A stretch of DNA of 64,000 nt. Source: Coriobacteriaceae bacterium. Lineage in GTDB: Bacteria > Actinomycetota > Coriobacteriia > Coriobacteriales > Coriobacteriaceae. Of this stretch, positions 1 through 8,299 are shown piece by piece. Numbering within the stretch: position 1 is the first letter of the stretch; each line of letters begins with the position of its first letter. The position numbers and the translations under genes were made by a program. The notes beneath the pieces were generated by a model, which was given only the letters and a program-made list of their open reading frames with translations, ran no database searches and was not told the DNA's origin. The stretch is taken from contig JAUNDT010000001.1 in the NCBI GenBank assembly GCA_030525945.1, positions 186,001-250,000 of the forward strand, read 5' to 3'.

Positions 1-587
1 ATCTGGTCTTGCGGCGTGCCCAGATTTTCCAGCCCGAACGCCATCTCGTGCCACACGCTGTCGCATACAACCTGGTTGTCGGGGTCCTGAAACACAAAGC
101 CCACGGTACGCGCCGACTCCTCGGCGGAAAGGCTCGCCACCGGGCGACCGAACACGAGCGCCTCACCGCTTATGGTGCCAGCCGGCGCCACCTGGGGCTT
201 AAGCAGCGAGAGCAGCGTGGATTTGCCCGAACCGGTATCCCCCACCAAAAGGGCGAACGCCCCCTGCGGCACGTCAAAGGAAACGTCGCTCAACACGGGT
301 TCGGCAGATTCAGGGTAGGCGAACGACAGATGCCTCACGCCGATCGCAGGCACACCATCCACAAGGGCGCCATCGGCTTCGACGCCGGCAACCGCCGATC
401 CAGAAACGCTCTCGCAGCCAAAAGCAACGGCGGAAGCAGCAGCGAAGCGCGCGCCGTCCAACGCAGCCCCAGTAACACCAGCACCCGACACCCCACCGGC
501 CAGCGAGCGCCCGCCGTCCACGGCCCCGCCGCTTATCGCAGCAGGTCCGCCCGCGGCAACAGCCGCACCCTCACGCGCACCGCTCAT
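1..587 (-). CDS. ECF transporter ATP-binding protein EcfA (partial, C-terminus beyond window)
   Basis: ABC ATPase of an energy-coupling factor importer, which powers vitamin or metal uptake with EcfT and a substrate-binding S component. About 195 codons are visible. They show a Walker A motif GDTGSGKST near residue 117 and a Q-loop stretch FVFQDPDNQ near residue 165; the signature and Walker B lie outside the window. The ATG (585-587) overlaps the ecfT stop (584-586) as ATGA, and GGGGAGG stands 6 bp upstream, so the start is well supported and coupled to ecfT. The first 75 or so residues are a Gly/Ala-rich stretch before the ABC fold begins, which is unusual for EcfA. The substrate cannot be told from this fragment. 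Confidence 0.88.
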   Translation of the reverse strand, partial: MSGAREGAAVAAGGPAAISGGAVDGGRSLAGGVSGAGVTGAALDGARFAAASAVAFGCESVSGSAVAGVEADGALVDGVPAIGVRHLSFAYPESAEPVLSDVSFDVPQGAFALLVGDTGSGKSTLLSLLKPQVAPAGTISGEALVFGRPVASLSAEESARTVGFVFQDPDNQVVCDSVWHEMAFGLENLGTPQDQ

Positions 588-1459
588 GCGAACCTCCCCG
601 TTTCGTACACATGCAAGACCGCAGGTAGAACCATCCAACCGGCAAAGAGCACATATCCTGCGAGTCCGGCTGCGTCCAGCGCGGGGCCAAACGTCACCAC
701 CGGATAGAACGCGAACCCGGTAAGCTGGCGCCAGACCGCAGCACCAATTGCCACCGCAGCGGCGCCAAGCCCCACAAGCCACCAGGCGTCACGCGCCGCG
801 AAGCGATACCGCGCATACGTCGTGCGGCGCGGGCAGGCGTTCCAGCCGCGCGCACGCATGGCATCGGCCGTCTCGAGCGAATCCTCCAGCGCCCAACCCA
901 TGAGCACCGAACTCTGCCGCAGCCGCCTGCGAGCGCCCTCGCCCGGCACGGCCACGTCATGCACGCTGGCGATCTGCCGTCCCTGCCGCACAAATCGCGG
1001 GACCAGCCGCATCGTCATGGACACCATGAGTCCCAGAACCGGCAAGCGCTTGCCCAGCAACGCGAGCACTTTGTCGTACGGAAGTATCTGCTCGCCCAGC
1101 TGCAGCCACGTCACGCTCGCAATGAACATGCCCGCCATGGTCAGGCCGAACGCGAGGCTCTCCGCATACACGGGCTGGTCGAACAGCCGCGCGATCTCGG
1201 TCGAGCCCTCCCGCACGAACAGCGGATTCACCAGCGCAACCAGCACGACCAGCGGCAACTGCCAACGCAAGCCCCCGAGCACCGCGCGCCACCCGCGCGA
1301 CACCGCGCCATAAAGGAGCGCCCCCGCAAGCGAGAGCGCCACCAAAACAGGATGAAGCGCGACCATCGTGAACCCGAGCGTCGCCGCCATGTACAGGGCG
1401 GGAACGAGCGGGTGCGCCGTGTCGAACGCCGTATGTCGAATCTGCCGCGACAGAGTCAA
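584..1459 (-). CDS. ECF transporter transmembrane protein EcfT (CbiQ family)
   Basis: Membrane scaffold of an ECF importer that couples the ATPases to the S component. The 291-residue protein has several hydrophobic segments (about residues 20-70, 75-125 and 220-285) and a cytoplasmic helix region with the family Ala-Arg-Gly coupling motif (AMRARGW, about residue 200). It lies 21 bp after prs on the same strand and overlaps ecfA by 4 bp, so prs-ecfT-ecfA are probably cotranscribed. The start is uncertain: the first possible codon is TTG at 1457-1459, and its GAGG lies only one base upstream. The frame is open back to the prs stop. Family assignment is firm; the substrate is unknown. Confidence 0.87.
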   Translation of the reverse strand: MTLSRQIRHTAFDTAHPLVPALYMAATLGFTMVALHPVLVALSLAGALLYGAVSRGWRAVLGGLRWQLPLVVLVALVNPLFVREGSTEIARLFDQPVYAESLAFGLTMAGMFIASVTWLQLGEQILPYDKVLALLGKRLPVLGLMVSMTMRLVPRFVRQGRQIASVHDVAVPGEGARRRLRQSSVLMGWALEDSLETADAMRARGWNACPRRTTYARYRFAARDAWWLVGLGAAAVAIGAAVWRQLTGFAFYPVVTFGPALDAAGLAGYVLFAGWMVLPAVLHVYETGRFA

Positions 1460-1480
1460 GCCTCGCCGAAAAGCCGCAGC

Positions 1481-2467
1481 TTACAGCGCGAAGTCGCCGC
1501 CCACGAGGCAGGAGACGGAGCGCTCGTAGTACACGGCGGAAATGGTCTCGGCAAACTCGCCGGCCACGGAGATGGTCTTGATCTTGCCACCCTCCTCGAC
1601 CGGGATGGCGTCGGTAACCACGCACTCCACGATGGGGGCATCGTTCAAGCGCTGGATGGCCTGCCCGGAGAAGATACCGTGCGTGGCGCACACGTAAATG
1701 TCGCCGGCGCCCAGGTCCTTGAGCTCCTTAACGTTGGCGCACAGGGTGCCCGCGGTGTCAATCATGTCGTCGTTGATGATGCAGGTCTTGCCCTTGATGT
1801 CGCCGATAATACCCATGACCTCGGCGGCGTTGTGGCGCGGACGGCCCTTGTGGGCGATGGCCAGGCTGCAACCGAGCATGTCGGAGAGCTTCTTGGCGGC
1901 CTTGGCGCGGCCCACGTCGGGGGACACGACCACGAGGTTGTCGGTGTCGAAGTTCATCGCGTTGTAGTAATCGGCGAACAGCGGCAGCGCGGAGAGGTGG
2001 TTGACCGGGATGTCGAAGAAGCCCTGGATCTGGCCCTGGTGCAGGTCGAGCGTGATGATGCGGTCAACGCCGGCGCACTCGAGCAGGTTAGCGACCAGGC
2101 GAGCGGTGATGGGCTCGCGCGGGCCGGCCTTGCGGTCCTGGCGGGCGTAGCCGTAGTGGGTGATAACAGCGGTGATGGAGCGAGCGGAGGCGCGCTTGGC
2201 GGCGTCGGTCGCAATGAGGAGCTCCATGAGCATGTCGTTGACGTTGCCGCCGGCGACGGACTGGATGAAGAACACATCGGCGCCACGGACGGTCTCGTCG
2301 TAGCGGGCGTAAATCTCGCCGTTGGCGAACTGCTTGAGCGTCAGGCCGGACAGCTCAACACCGAGCAGGTTCGCGATCTTCTCTGCGAGCGGACGGTTGG
2401 AGGAACCCGAATAGACGCGGAGGATCTTATTCATATCCACAGTCTTCTTGGGATCGGTTGTCGGCAT
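1481..2467 (-). CDS. prs: Ribose-phosphate pyrophosphokinase (PRPP synthetase)
   Basis: Makes PRPP from ribose 5-phosphate and ATP for nucleotide, His and Trp synthesis; cytosolic hexamer. The 328 residues match the usual family length plus a short N-terminal tail. Visible signatures are FANGEIYARYDETVRG (regulatory flexible region), the PRPP signature VVVSPDVGRAKAAKKL near residue 180, and the ribose-5-phosphate loop DDMIDTAGT near residue 235. The ATG is preceded by AAGGAG at 5-6 bp spacing. Upstream glmU is on the same strand, 280 bp away; downstream ecfT follows after 21 bp. Confidence 0.96.
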   Translation of the reverse strand: MPTTDPKKTVDMNKILRVYSGSSNRPLAEKIANLLGVELSGLTLKQFANGEIYARYDETVRGADVFFIQSVAGGNVNDMLMELLIATDAAKRASARSITAVITHYGYARQDRKAGPREPITARLVANLLECAGVDRIITLDLHQGQIQGFFDIPVNHLSALPLFADYYNAMNFDTDNLVVVSPDVGRAKAAKKLSDMLGCSLAIAHKGRPRHNAAEVMGIIGDIKGKTCIINDDMIDTAGTLCANVKELKDLGAGDIYVCATHGIFSGQAIQRLNDAPIVECVVTDAIPVEEGGKIKTISVAGEFAETISAVYYERSVSCLVGGDFAL

Positions 2468-2747
2468 GTCTTCTCCTTAATACGCCACGACAGCTTACCT
2501 GTTCTATATATTAGCCAGACTCCGCGTTAATTCAGCGCTGATAGCACACCAAACGCAACTTATGAACAAAACGCCCCACGCCGAGGCGGGCGTGAGGCGC
2601 GAATTGCGAATTGGAGCGTGAGGACTCAGCGGCGAGGGCGAGCGTGAGGGTGCGGGGCTTTGCGTCTCAGCGGGACTGCAGGGGCGAGGCGGCAGCCGCA
2701 TCGCGCCACAGGGCGGGCCGTAGCACGAACCCCCGCAAACCCACCGC

Positions 2748-4148
2748 TTACAAACGGGCGCGGCGGGCCTCCGTGTAGCCCTCCACCACACGCTGCTCGC
2801 TGCGCTCGAGGCCGAGCGCGCCGGCGGGCACATCGCGCGTGATGCAGCTGCTCGCGCCGGTGATGGCGTCGTCGCCGATGTTCACGGGCGCCACCATCAT
2901 GGTGTCGGAGCCAATGAACACGCGGTCGCCAATGACGGTGGCGTGCTTGTTCTTGCCGTCGTAGTTGCAGGTAATCGAGCCGGCGCCCACGTTGACGCCC
3001 TCACCCATGGTCGTATCGCCAATGTAGGAGAGATGCGGGACCTTGGAGCCCTCGCCGATCGTGGACTTCTTGATCTCCACGTGCGTACCCACGTGCGCGC
3101 GGTCGAGCAGATGGGTGCCCGGGCGCAGGTAGCAGCGCGGGCCGCAGGTCACGCCGTTCTCGATCGTCACGTCGATGGCCACGGTCTCGTCAAGCACGCA
3201 GTCGTTACCGGCGTGCACGTTGGTGAGGCGGGTGTTGGGGCCGAGCTGGCAGCCCTCGCCCACCGTGCAGGCGCCGATGAGGTGCGTCTGCGGCCACACG
3301 ACGGTGTCGCGGCCGATGCTCGACTCAGGGCTGATCCACGCCTGGGCGGGGTCGATGAAGGTGACGCCCTCTGCCATGAGGCGCTCGTTGATGCGGTCGC
3401 GCGCGATGGCGGTGAGCTCGGCAAGCTGGATGCGCGAGTTCACGCCCAAGCCGTCGCGGTAATCCTCGCAGTGGAAGATGGTGACGCCGTGGCCGTGACC
3501 CTTCAGGATCTCGACCATATCGGGCAGGTAGTACTCGCTCTGCGCGTTGTCGTTGGTGATCTCGCCGATGTGAGCGGCAAGCAGCGCGCCGTCGAAGGCG
3601 TAGCAGCCGGCGTTGCACTCCAGTAGCTCGGCGTCCTGCTCGGGCGTGCAGTCCTTCTGCTCGATGATGCGGTTCACGCCGCCATTGCCGTCGAGCTCGA
3701 TGCGGCCGTAGCCAAAGGGCACGGGCGGGGTGAAAGTGAGGACCGCGCCGGCGTTCTGGCCGTCCGCGACCGTCTCGGCAAAGGTGCGGATGGTATCCGC
3801 CTGGATGAGCGGCAGGTCGCCGTTCAAAACGACCACGGGGCCGGCGTTGATGCCCGTCGCCTCGAGCGCGGTGCGCACGGCGTGACCGGTTCCCAGGCGT
3901 TCGACCTGTTCAACGCACTCGATCGCGTTTGCGTGCGGCGTGCCCTCGTATGCGGAGGCGATGAGCGCGCGGACCTCGTCGGAATGGCTGCCCACCACCA
4001 CGACCACGCGGGTGCAGCCGGCGGCCAGCGCGGCGTCGATGACCCAGCAGGCCATGGGCTTGCCCAGAATCTTGTGCGAGACCTTGGCATGATTCGACTT
4101 CATGCGCGTGCCCTCGCCGGCGGCCATTACGATCGCAGTGACATCCAT
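2748..4148 (-). CDS. glmU: Bifunctional GlmU: UDP-GlcNAc pyrophosphorylase / GlcN-1-P acetyltransferase
   Basis: Catalyses the last two steps to UDP-GlcNAc, the precursor of peptidoglycan. The N-terminal nucleotidyltransferase begins AAGEGTRMKS (about residue 8). The C-terminal left-handed beta-helix shows hexapeptide repeats and the acetyltransferase stretch around CNYDGKNKH. The reading frame is open further upstream to 4310, but the ATG at 4146-4148 is chosen because family homology begins there and GGGGAG lies 6-7 bp before it. This gives 466 residues, normal for GlmU. A TATTAT hexamer at 4217-4222 (minus strand) could be its -10 box. It is divergent from pth. Confidence 0.96.
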   Translation of the reverse strand: MDVTAIVMAAGEGTRMKSNHAKVSHKILGKPMACWVIDAALAAGCTRVVVVVGSHSDEVRALIASAYEGTPHANAIECVEQVERLGTGHAVRTALEATGINAGPVVVLNGDLPLIQADTIRTFAETVADGQNAGAVLTFTPPVPFGYGRIELDGNGGVNRIIEQKDCTPEQDAELLECNAGCYAFDGALLAAHIGEITNDNAQSEYYLPDMVEILKGHGHGVTIFHCEDYRDGLGVNSRIQLAELTAIARDRINERLMAEGVTFIDPAQAWISPESSIGRDTVVWPQTHLIGACTVGEGCQLGPNTRLTNVHAGNDCVLDETVAIDVTIENGVTCGPRCYLRPGTHLLDRAHVGTHVEIKKSTIGEGSKVPHLSYIGDTTMGEGVNVGAGSITCNYDGKNKHATVIGDRVFIGSDTMMVAPVNIGDDAITGASSCITRDVPAGALGLERSEQRVVEGYTEARRARL

Positions 4149-4216
4149 GTGGGACTCCCCTTGGTACAAGTTGCAGATGTTGCGCGGCCAACAGGGCCCG
4201 CGCTTCAGGCACTTCG

Positions 4217-4222
4217 ATAATA
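4217..4222 (-). promoter_or_regulatory. Possible -10 box for glmU
   Basis: TATTAT on the minus strand, about 70 bp before the glmU start, in an otherwise GC-rich stretch. No good -35 hexamer is seen at 16-18 bp, so this is tentative. Confidence 0.3.
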
Positions 4223-4337
4223 CCGCAGGGCGCGCACGGCCCGCGAACCGCAACGAACTTGATACATTGGGCGCTCCCCGCAAATCCCTTTGCGGCGCGT
4301 ACGCACACAAGCATCATTTTCGCAGGCAGTGAATCCA

Positions 4338-4398
4338 ACTAATAGATTTTGGCACGCCCTACTAATAGATTTGGGAGTTTTCTACTAATAGATTTTGG
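4338..4398. repeat. Three direct repeats of a 15-bp motif at 23-bp spacing, glmU-pth intergenic region
   Basis: ACTAATAGATTTTGG starts at 4338 and 4384, with a one-base-shorter copy (ACTAATAGATTTGG) at 4361; the repeat interval is exactly 23 bp each time. The block is AT-rich in a GC-rich setting and lies in the 363-bp divergent region between glmU (start 4148) and pth (start 4512). About 60 bp to its right is TATCAT (4458-4463), a possible -10 box for pth. Equal spacing suggests cooperative protein binding, but no known operator was recognised. Confidence 0.75.
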
Positions 4399-4511
4399 CA
4401 TTTCTGAGCCCGCAGCCGAGAGTCGCTTACCGCAGGGGGCGGCGCGGACCCGTGCGCTATCATGGGTGAGTTAAACGAACCTCACAAGCTACGCACGTAA
4501 AGGGAGACCCA

Positions 4512-5141
4512 ATGGCAGCAGCACAGCCCAAACCCATCCGCATGGTCGCCGGCCTGGGCAATCCGGGCGAGGAGTACGCCGACACGCGTCACAACGCCGG
4601 CTTTAAGGCGATCGACGTCCTGGCCGAGCAGGCGGGCGTGCGCTATTGGAAGAACCAGGCGGGCGCCGAGGTGGCCGTCATCAGCGTGAACGACGCTGAG
4701 GCCGAGGGCGGCAAGCGCGAGGTCGTGCTGGTCAAACCGCAGTCGTACATGAACACGAGCGGCGGCCCCATCTCCAAGCTCTGCGCGCAGTACAAGGTAA
4801 GCGCCGAGGAGCTTCTCGTGATCCACGACGAGCTCGACATCCCCGCGGGCGACGTGCGCGTCAAGGTCGGCGGCGGGCACGCGGGCCACAACGGCCTGCG
4901 CTCCATCATCGACAAGATGGGCAGCCGCGACTTCTCGCGCATCCGCGCCGGCATTGGCAACCCCCCAGGCCGCATGCCCGTGGCGGACTTTGTGCTCAAG
5001 CAGCTGCGCTCGCGCGAGGCCGAGGACTTCGATGTCATGGCCCACCAGGCCGCCGAGGCCGCCGCGCTCGCCATCACGCGCGGCGTGGTGTTCGCCCGCG
5101 ACCACGTGAACGGCGGAGCAAGCGCAAACGGCAAGCACTAG
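4512..5141 (+). CDS. pth: Peptidyl-tRNA hydrolase
   Basis: Frees tRNA from peptidyl-tRNA that drops off ribosomes; an essential cytosolic monomer. The 209 residues carry the family motifs GLGNPG...Y..TRHN.GF (catalytic His near residue 27), the PQSYMN.SG stretch with the substrate-binding Asn, the Asp of HDELD, and GGGHAGHNGLRSI. AAGGGAG lies 6-7 bp before the ATG. It stands alone on the plus strand, 208 bp before nfnA; TATACT at 5229-5234 may be the -10 box for nfnA. Confidence 0.96.
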   Translation: MAAAQPKPIRMVAGLGNPGEEYADTRHNAGFKAIDVLAEQAGVRYWKNQAGAEVAVISVNDAEAEGGKREVVLVKPQSYMNTSGGPISKLCAQYKVSAEELLVIHDELDIPAGDVRVKVGGGHAGHNGLRSIIDKMGSRDFSRIRAGIGNPPGRMPVADFVLKQLRSREAEDFDVMAHQAAEAAALAITRGVVFARDHVNGGASANGKH

Positions 5142-5349
5142 CGCAACCCTCCAACCCCCTCTCGCCGAAACACGCCCTCCGTTCACCCAAAACAGCGCGG
5201 GCCTCGCCTTGAAAAAATGCCCGCGCGGTATACTTGACGATGTATGCGCAGATTGAGTACCGCTGCGCGTCAAAGGGTTGCAAACGGGGATGCCAAGCAG
5301 TCTACCTGCGCAAACGGCACTCCCCCTGAACAGTTCGGAGAGGGGTTCT

Positions 5350-6186
5350 ATGTTTGAAATCCTAAAGAAGACGCAGTTCTCGGAGAAGGTCTTCGAGTTC
5401 CGCGTCCACGCCCCGAGGATGGCCAAGAAGGCGCACGCCGGCCAGTTCCTCATGGTGCGCGTTGACGAGACGGGCGAGCGCGTGCCGTTCACCTTCGCCA
5501 ACTGGAATGCCGAGGAGGGCTGGATCGAGTTCATCTTCATGGTGGTCGGCAAGACCACCGAGTGCCTCTCCCAGCTCAACGAGGGCGACTTCATCCGCGA
5601 CGTCACCGGACCGCTGGGTCAGCCCACCGAGGTCGAGGGCGACTCCGTGGCCGTCATCGGCGGCGGCGTGGGCCTCGCCATCGCCTACCCCGTGGCCCGC
5701 ATGCTCTGCGAGCAGGGCAAGAACGTCTACGTGATCATGGGCGCCCGCACCAAGGACCTCCTCATCCTGCATGAGCAGTTCGACGCGCTGCCGCTCGCCG
5801 GCCTCTACGTCACCACCGACGACGGCTCCATGGGCGAGAAGGGCGTCGTGACCCTGCCGCTCGCGCGCCTGTGCGAGACCGACGCCATCGACCACGCCTT
5901 CTGCGTTGGCCCGGTGCCGATGATGAAGTTCTCCTCGCTCACCTGCCACGAGCACAACATCCCGATCATCGCCAGCCTGAACCCCATCATGGTCGACGGC
6001 ACCGGCATGTGCGGCTGCTGCCGCGTCGAGGTGGGCGGCGAGACCAAGTTCGCCTGCGTCGACGGTCCCGACTTTGACGCCAGCGCCGTTGACTGGGACG
6101 ACCTGGCCGCACGTCAGGCCAGCTACCGCGGTGAAGAGGCCGAGTCCACCAAGCGCCACAAGGAGGCCTGCGCATGCCAGAAGTAA
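5350..6186 (+). CDS. FAD/NAD-binding subunit of an NfnAB-type ferredoxin:NADP+ oxidoreductase (NfnA/SudB-like)
   Basis: Ferredoxin-reductase-like flavoprotein. In the Nfn complex this subunit binds FAD, NAD(H) and a [2Fe-2S] cluster, and works with the larger subunit to exchange electrons among NADH, NADPH and ferredoxin by flavin bifurcation. It shows a flavin-binding region around residues 35-50, a nucleotide-binding GGGVGLAIAYP near residue 105, and a C-terminal cluster motif around MCGCCR...FACVDGPDFD (residues 220-245). The frame is open upstream, but ATG 5350 has GGAGAGG close by and starts the conserved fold, giving 278 residues. It overlaps the next gene by 13 bp. A sulfide-dehydrogenase-like role is an alternative. 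Confidence 0.88.
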   Translation: MFEILKKTQFSEKVFEFRVHAPRMAKKAHAGQFLMVRVDETGERVPFTFANWNAEEGWIEFIFMVVGKTTECLSQLNEGDFIRDVTGPLGQPTEVEGDSVAVIGGGVGLAIAYPVARMLCEQGKNVYVIMGARTKDLLILHEQFDALPLAGLYVTTDDGSMGEKGVVTLPLARLCETDAIDHAFCVGPVPMMKFSSLTCHEHNIPIIASLNPIMVDGTGMCGCCRVEVGGETKFACVDGPDFDASAVDWDDLAARQASYRGEEAESTKRHKEACACQK

Positions 6187-7580
6187 AGAAGTACCGCCCG
6201 AACATCGGCGCGCCCCGCACCGCCCCCAACGAGGAGCCCGCCGCCGAGCGCGCGTGCGATTTCCGCCCTGTCGACACGGGCTTTACCAAGGAAGACGCCA
6301 TCGCCGAGGCCAATCGCTGCCTCGACTGCAAGAAGCCCCTGTGCATGGAGGGCTGCCCGGTTGGCGTGAACATCCCCGGGTTCATCTCCAAGATCCGCGA
6401 CGAGGACTGGACCGGCGCGCTCGAGACCATCAAGGGCGACAACCTGCTGCCGTCCGTCTGCGGCCGCGTGTGCCCGCAGGAGAGCCAGTGCGAGGGCAAG
6501 TGCATCCTCGGCCGCAAGGGCGAGGCCGTGGCTATTGGCCAGCTCGAGCGCATGGTGGGCGACATGGCCGACGAGGTCGGAAAGGCGCCGGTCTGCAAGC
6601 CCAAGAATGGCAAGAAGGTCGCCATTGTGGGCTCCGGCCCCTCCGGCATCGCCTGTGCCGGCGAGCTCGCGCGCGAGGGCTTTGACGTCACCGTGTTCGA
6701 GGCGTTCTTCACCGGCGGCGGCGTGCTTACCTACGGCATCCCCGAGTTCCGCCTGCCCAAGAGCATCGTCAAGCGCGAGATCGAGGGCCTGGAGCAGCTG
6801 GGCGTCCACTTTGAGTACAACTCCGTGGCCGGCCGCCTGTTCGACGCCGACGAGCTCTTTAACGAGGAGGGCTTCGACGCCCTGTACCTGGCCGTGGGCG
6901 CGGGCCTGCCCCGCTTCCTCAAGGTCCCGGGCGAGAACCTGCCCGGCGTGTACTGCGCTAACGAGTACCTCACCCGTACGAACCTCATGAAGGCGTACGA
7001 CTTCCCCGTGTACGACACCCCCATCCGCCACGGCAAGAACGTCGTGGTGTTCGGCGGCGGCAACGTGGCCATGGACGCCGCGCGCACCGCACTGCGCCTG
7101 GGCGCCGAGAGCGTCACGCTCGCGTACCGCCGCACCGAGGCCGAGATGCCCGCGCGTCTGGCCGAGGTGCACCACGCCAAGGAAGAGGGCGTGAAGATCC
7201 TCGAGCTCGCGAACCCGCTGGAGTTCATCAAGGGCGAGGACGGCTTTGTGTCCGCCGTTAAGCTGGAGCGCATGGAGCTCGGCGAGGCCGACGCGTCCGG
7301 CCGTCGCCGCCCCGTGCCCGTGGCCGACTCCGCGTTCGAGATCCCCTGCGACGTGGCCGTTACGGCTATCGGCACCATGGCAAACCCGTTCGCCAAGCTC
7401 TGCGCCGACGTTGAGCTCAACCGCTGGGGCCTCATCGAGGCCGACGAGGACGGCCGCACCTCCAACCCCAAGGTGTGGGCCGGCGGTGACATCGTGACCG
7501 GTGCCGCCACCGTCATCCTCGCCATGGGCGCCGGCAAGAAGGCCGCTGCTTCCATGAAGAAGGAACTCCTCGGCGAGTAA
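6174..7580 (+). CDS. NADPH-binding large subunit, NfnB / glutamate synthase small-subunit family
   Basis: 468-residue FAD- and NADPH-binding protein with two [4Fe-4S] clusters. The cluster motifs CLDC...CMEGCPVGVNIP (about residues 45-65) and CGRVCPQ..QCEGKC (about 95-110) are intact. Dinucleotide-binding glycine motifs are at VAIVGSGPSGIACA (about 150) and VVVFGGGNVAMDAA (about 290). Alone this family could be annotated as glutamate synthase GltA/GltD, but the overlapping upstream NfnA-like gene makes an Nfn complex the better reading. The gene ends just before a perfect inverted repeat that should terminate the two-gene transcript. Confidence 0.88.
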   Translation: MPEVKKYRPNIGAPRTAPNEEPAAERACDFRPVDTGFTKEDAIAEANRCLDCKKPLCMEGCPVGVNIPGFISKIRDEDWTGALETIKGDNLLPSVCGRVCPQESQCEGKCILGRKGEAVAIGQLERMVGDMADEVGKAPVCKPKNGKKVAIVGSGPSGIACAGELAREGFDVTVFEAFFTGGGVLTYGIPEFRLPKSIVKREIEGLEQLGVHFEYNSVAGRLFDADELFNEEGFDALYLAVGAGLPRFLKVPGENLPGVYCANEYLTRTNLMKAYDFPVYDTPIRHGKNVVVFGGGNVAMDAARTALRLGAESVTLAYRRTEAEMPARLAEVHHAKEEGVKILELANPLEFIKGEDGFVSAVKLERMELGEADASGRRRPVPVADSAFEIPCDVAVTAIGTMANPFAKLCADVELNRWGLIEADEDGRTSNPKVWAGGDIVTGAATVILAMGAGKKAAASMKKELLGE

Positions 7581-7585
7581 ATGCG

Positions 7586-7623
7586 ATGCGTCATTTAGGG
7601 TCAGACCCTAAATGACGCATTTT
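7586..7623 (+). terminator. Rho-independent terminator after nfnB
   Basis: Near-perfect inverted repeat: ATGCGTCATTTAGGGTC at 7586-7602 and its exact complement at 7604-7620, then a short T run. It starts 6 bp after the nfnB stop. Confidence 0.9.
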
Positions 7624-7737
7624 GCGACCCATTGCGCCCGTCTGGCTTCGCGCCAGGCGGGCGATTTTGTTGCGAGGGGGGTGCGGCGTCGGGGCGGCTG
7701 GCGGGGCGCTCCCAAGGGCGTTTCCCGAGCGTTTACC

Positions 7738-7842
7738 GGAAACTCGGTGCGCTTCCTGAAACTCGGTGCGCTTCTCGACCGCTTTGGCGCTTCAGAATGG
7801 TCTAATAGCGCACTGAAGTTTAAAAAGCGCTCCGAGTTGGCG
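7738..7842. repeat. Intergenic palindromic repeat, copy 1
   Basis: About 105 bp, imperfectly repeated at 7941-8047. It opens with AACTCGGTGCGCTT twice (7741 and about 7760) and closes with an inverted, degenerate version (AAAGCGCTCCGAGTT, about 7823-7838), so it can fold into a long hairpin. The 676-bp gap 7624-8299 holds these two copies and no convincing gene. It ends in a TATGAT hexamer at 8249-8254 that may serve the 8300 gene. Confidence 0.6.
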
Positions 7843-7940
7843 AAGGGCTCCCAGAAGCCGCTCCAATGGGGTATGCGCCGTCAACCCTTGTCGGCTCTGC
7901 GGGCGGCGCTCCTGCCGAGATGCATATCGATATAGCTGTT

Positions 7941-8047
7941 GGAAACTTCGGTGCACCTTCTAAAACCCGGTGCGCTTTTTGACCACTTTGAAACAGCAGA
8001 ATGGTTAGAAAGCGCACCGAGTTTTGAGAAGTGCTCCGAACTTGGCG
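7941..8047. repeat. Intergenic palindromic repeat, copy 2
   Basis: Same layout as the copy at 7738-7842, with CCGGTGCGCTTTTTGACC at 7967-7984 on the left and AAGCGCACCGAGTT (8010-8023) as the inverted arm. The arms are conserved while the middle differs, as expected for a REP- or MITE-like element kept by its secondary structure. Confidence 0.6.
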
Positions 8048-8299
8048 CGAGAGGCCAGGAACGGGGCCAGCGAGGCGCCACCATCGGCCCTGAGCGCTCC
8101 ACCGCTCCGCGTCGCCGCCCTCCACAGCACGGAAAGGCTGCATCACGGGCGCGCCGCACCACCTCCGCCCGCGCCGTCCACGCCACACCGCCGGCACGGC
8201 GCTGCAGCACCATTCGCGCAGCTCGAGCGCATATCCACACTTATACGGTATGATGTACCGCATTCTATCGCCGCAAATTGCGCTAAGTGAGGAGCACCC

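Noticed and set aside
7612-7935. 107-codon plus-strand frame after nfnB
   Set aside because: It starts inside the terminator and runs through the palindromic repeat; its similarity to other local frames comes from the repeat itself.
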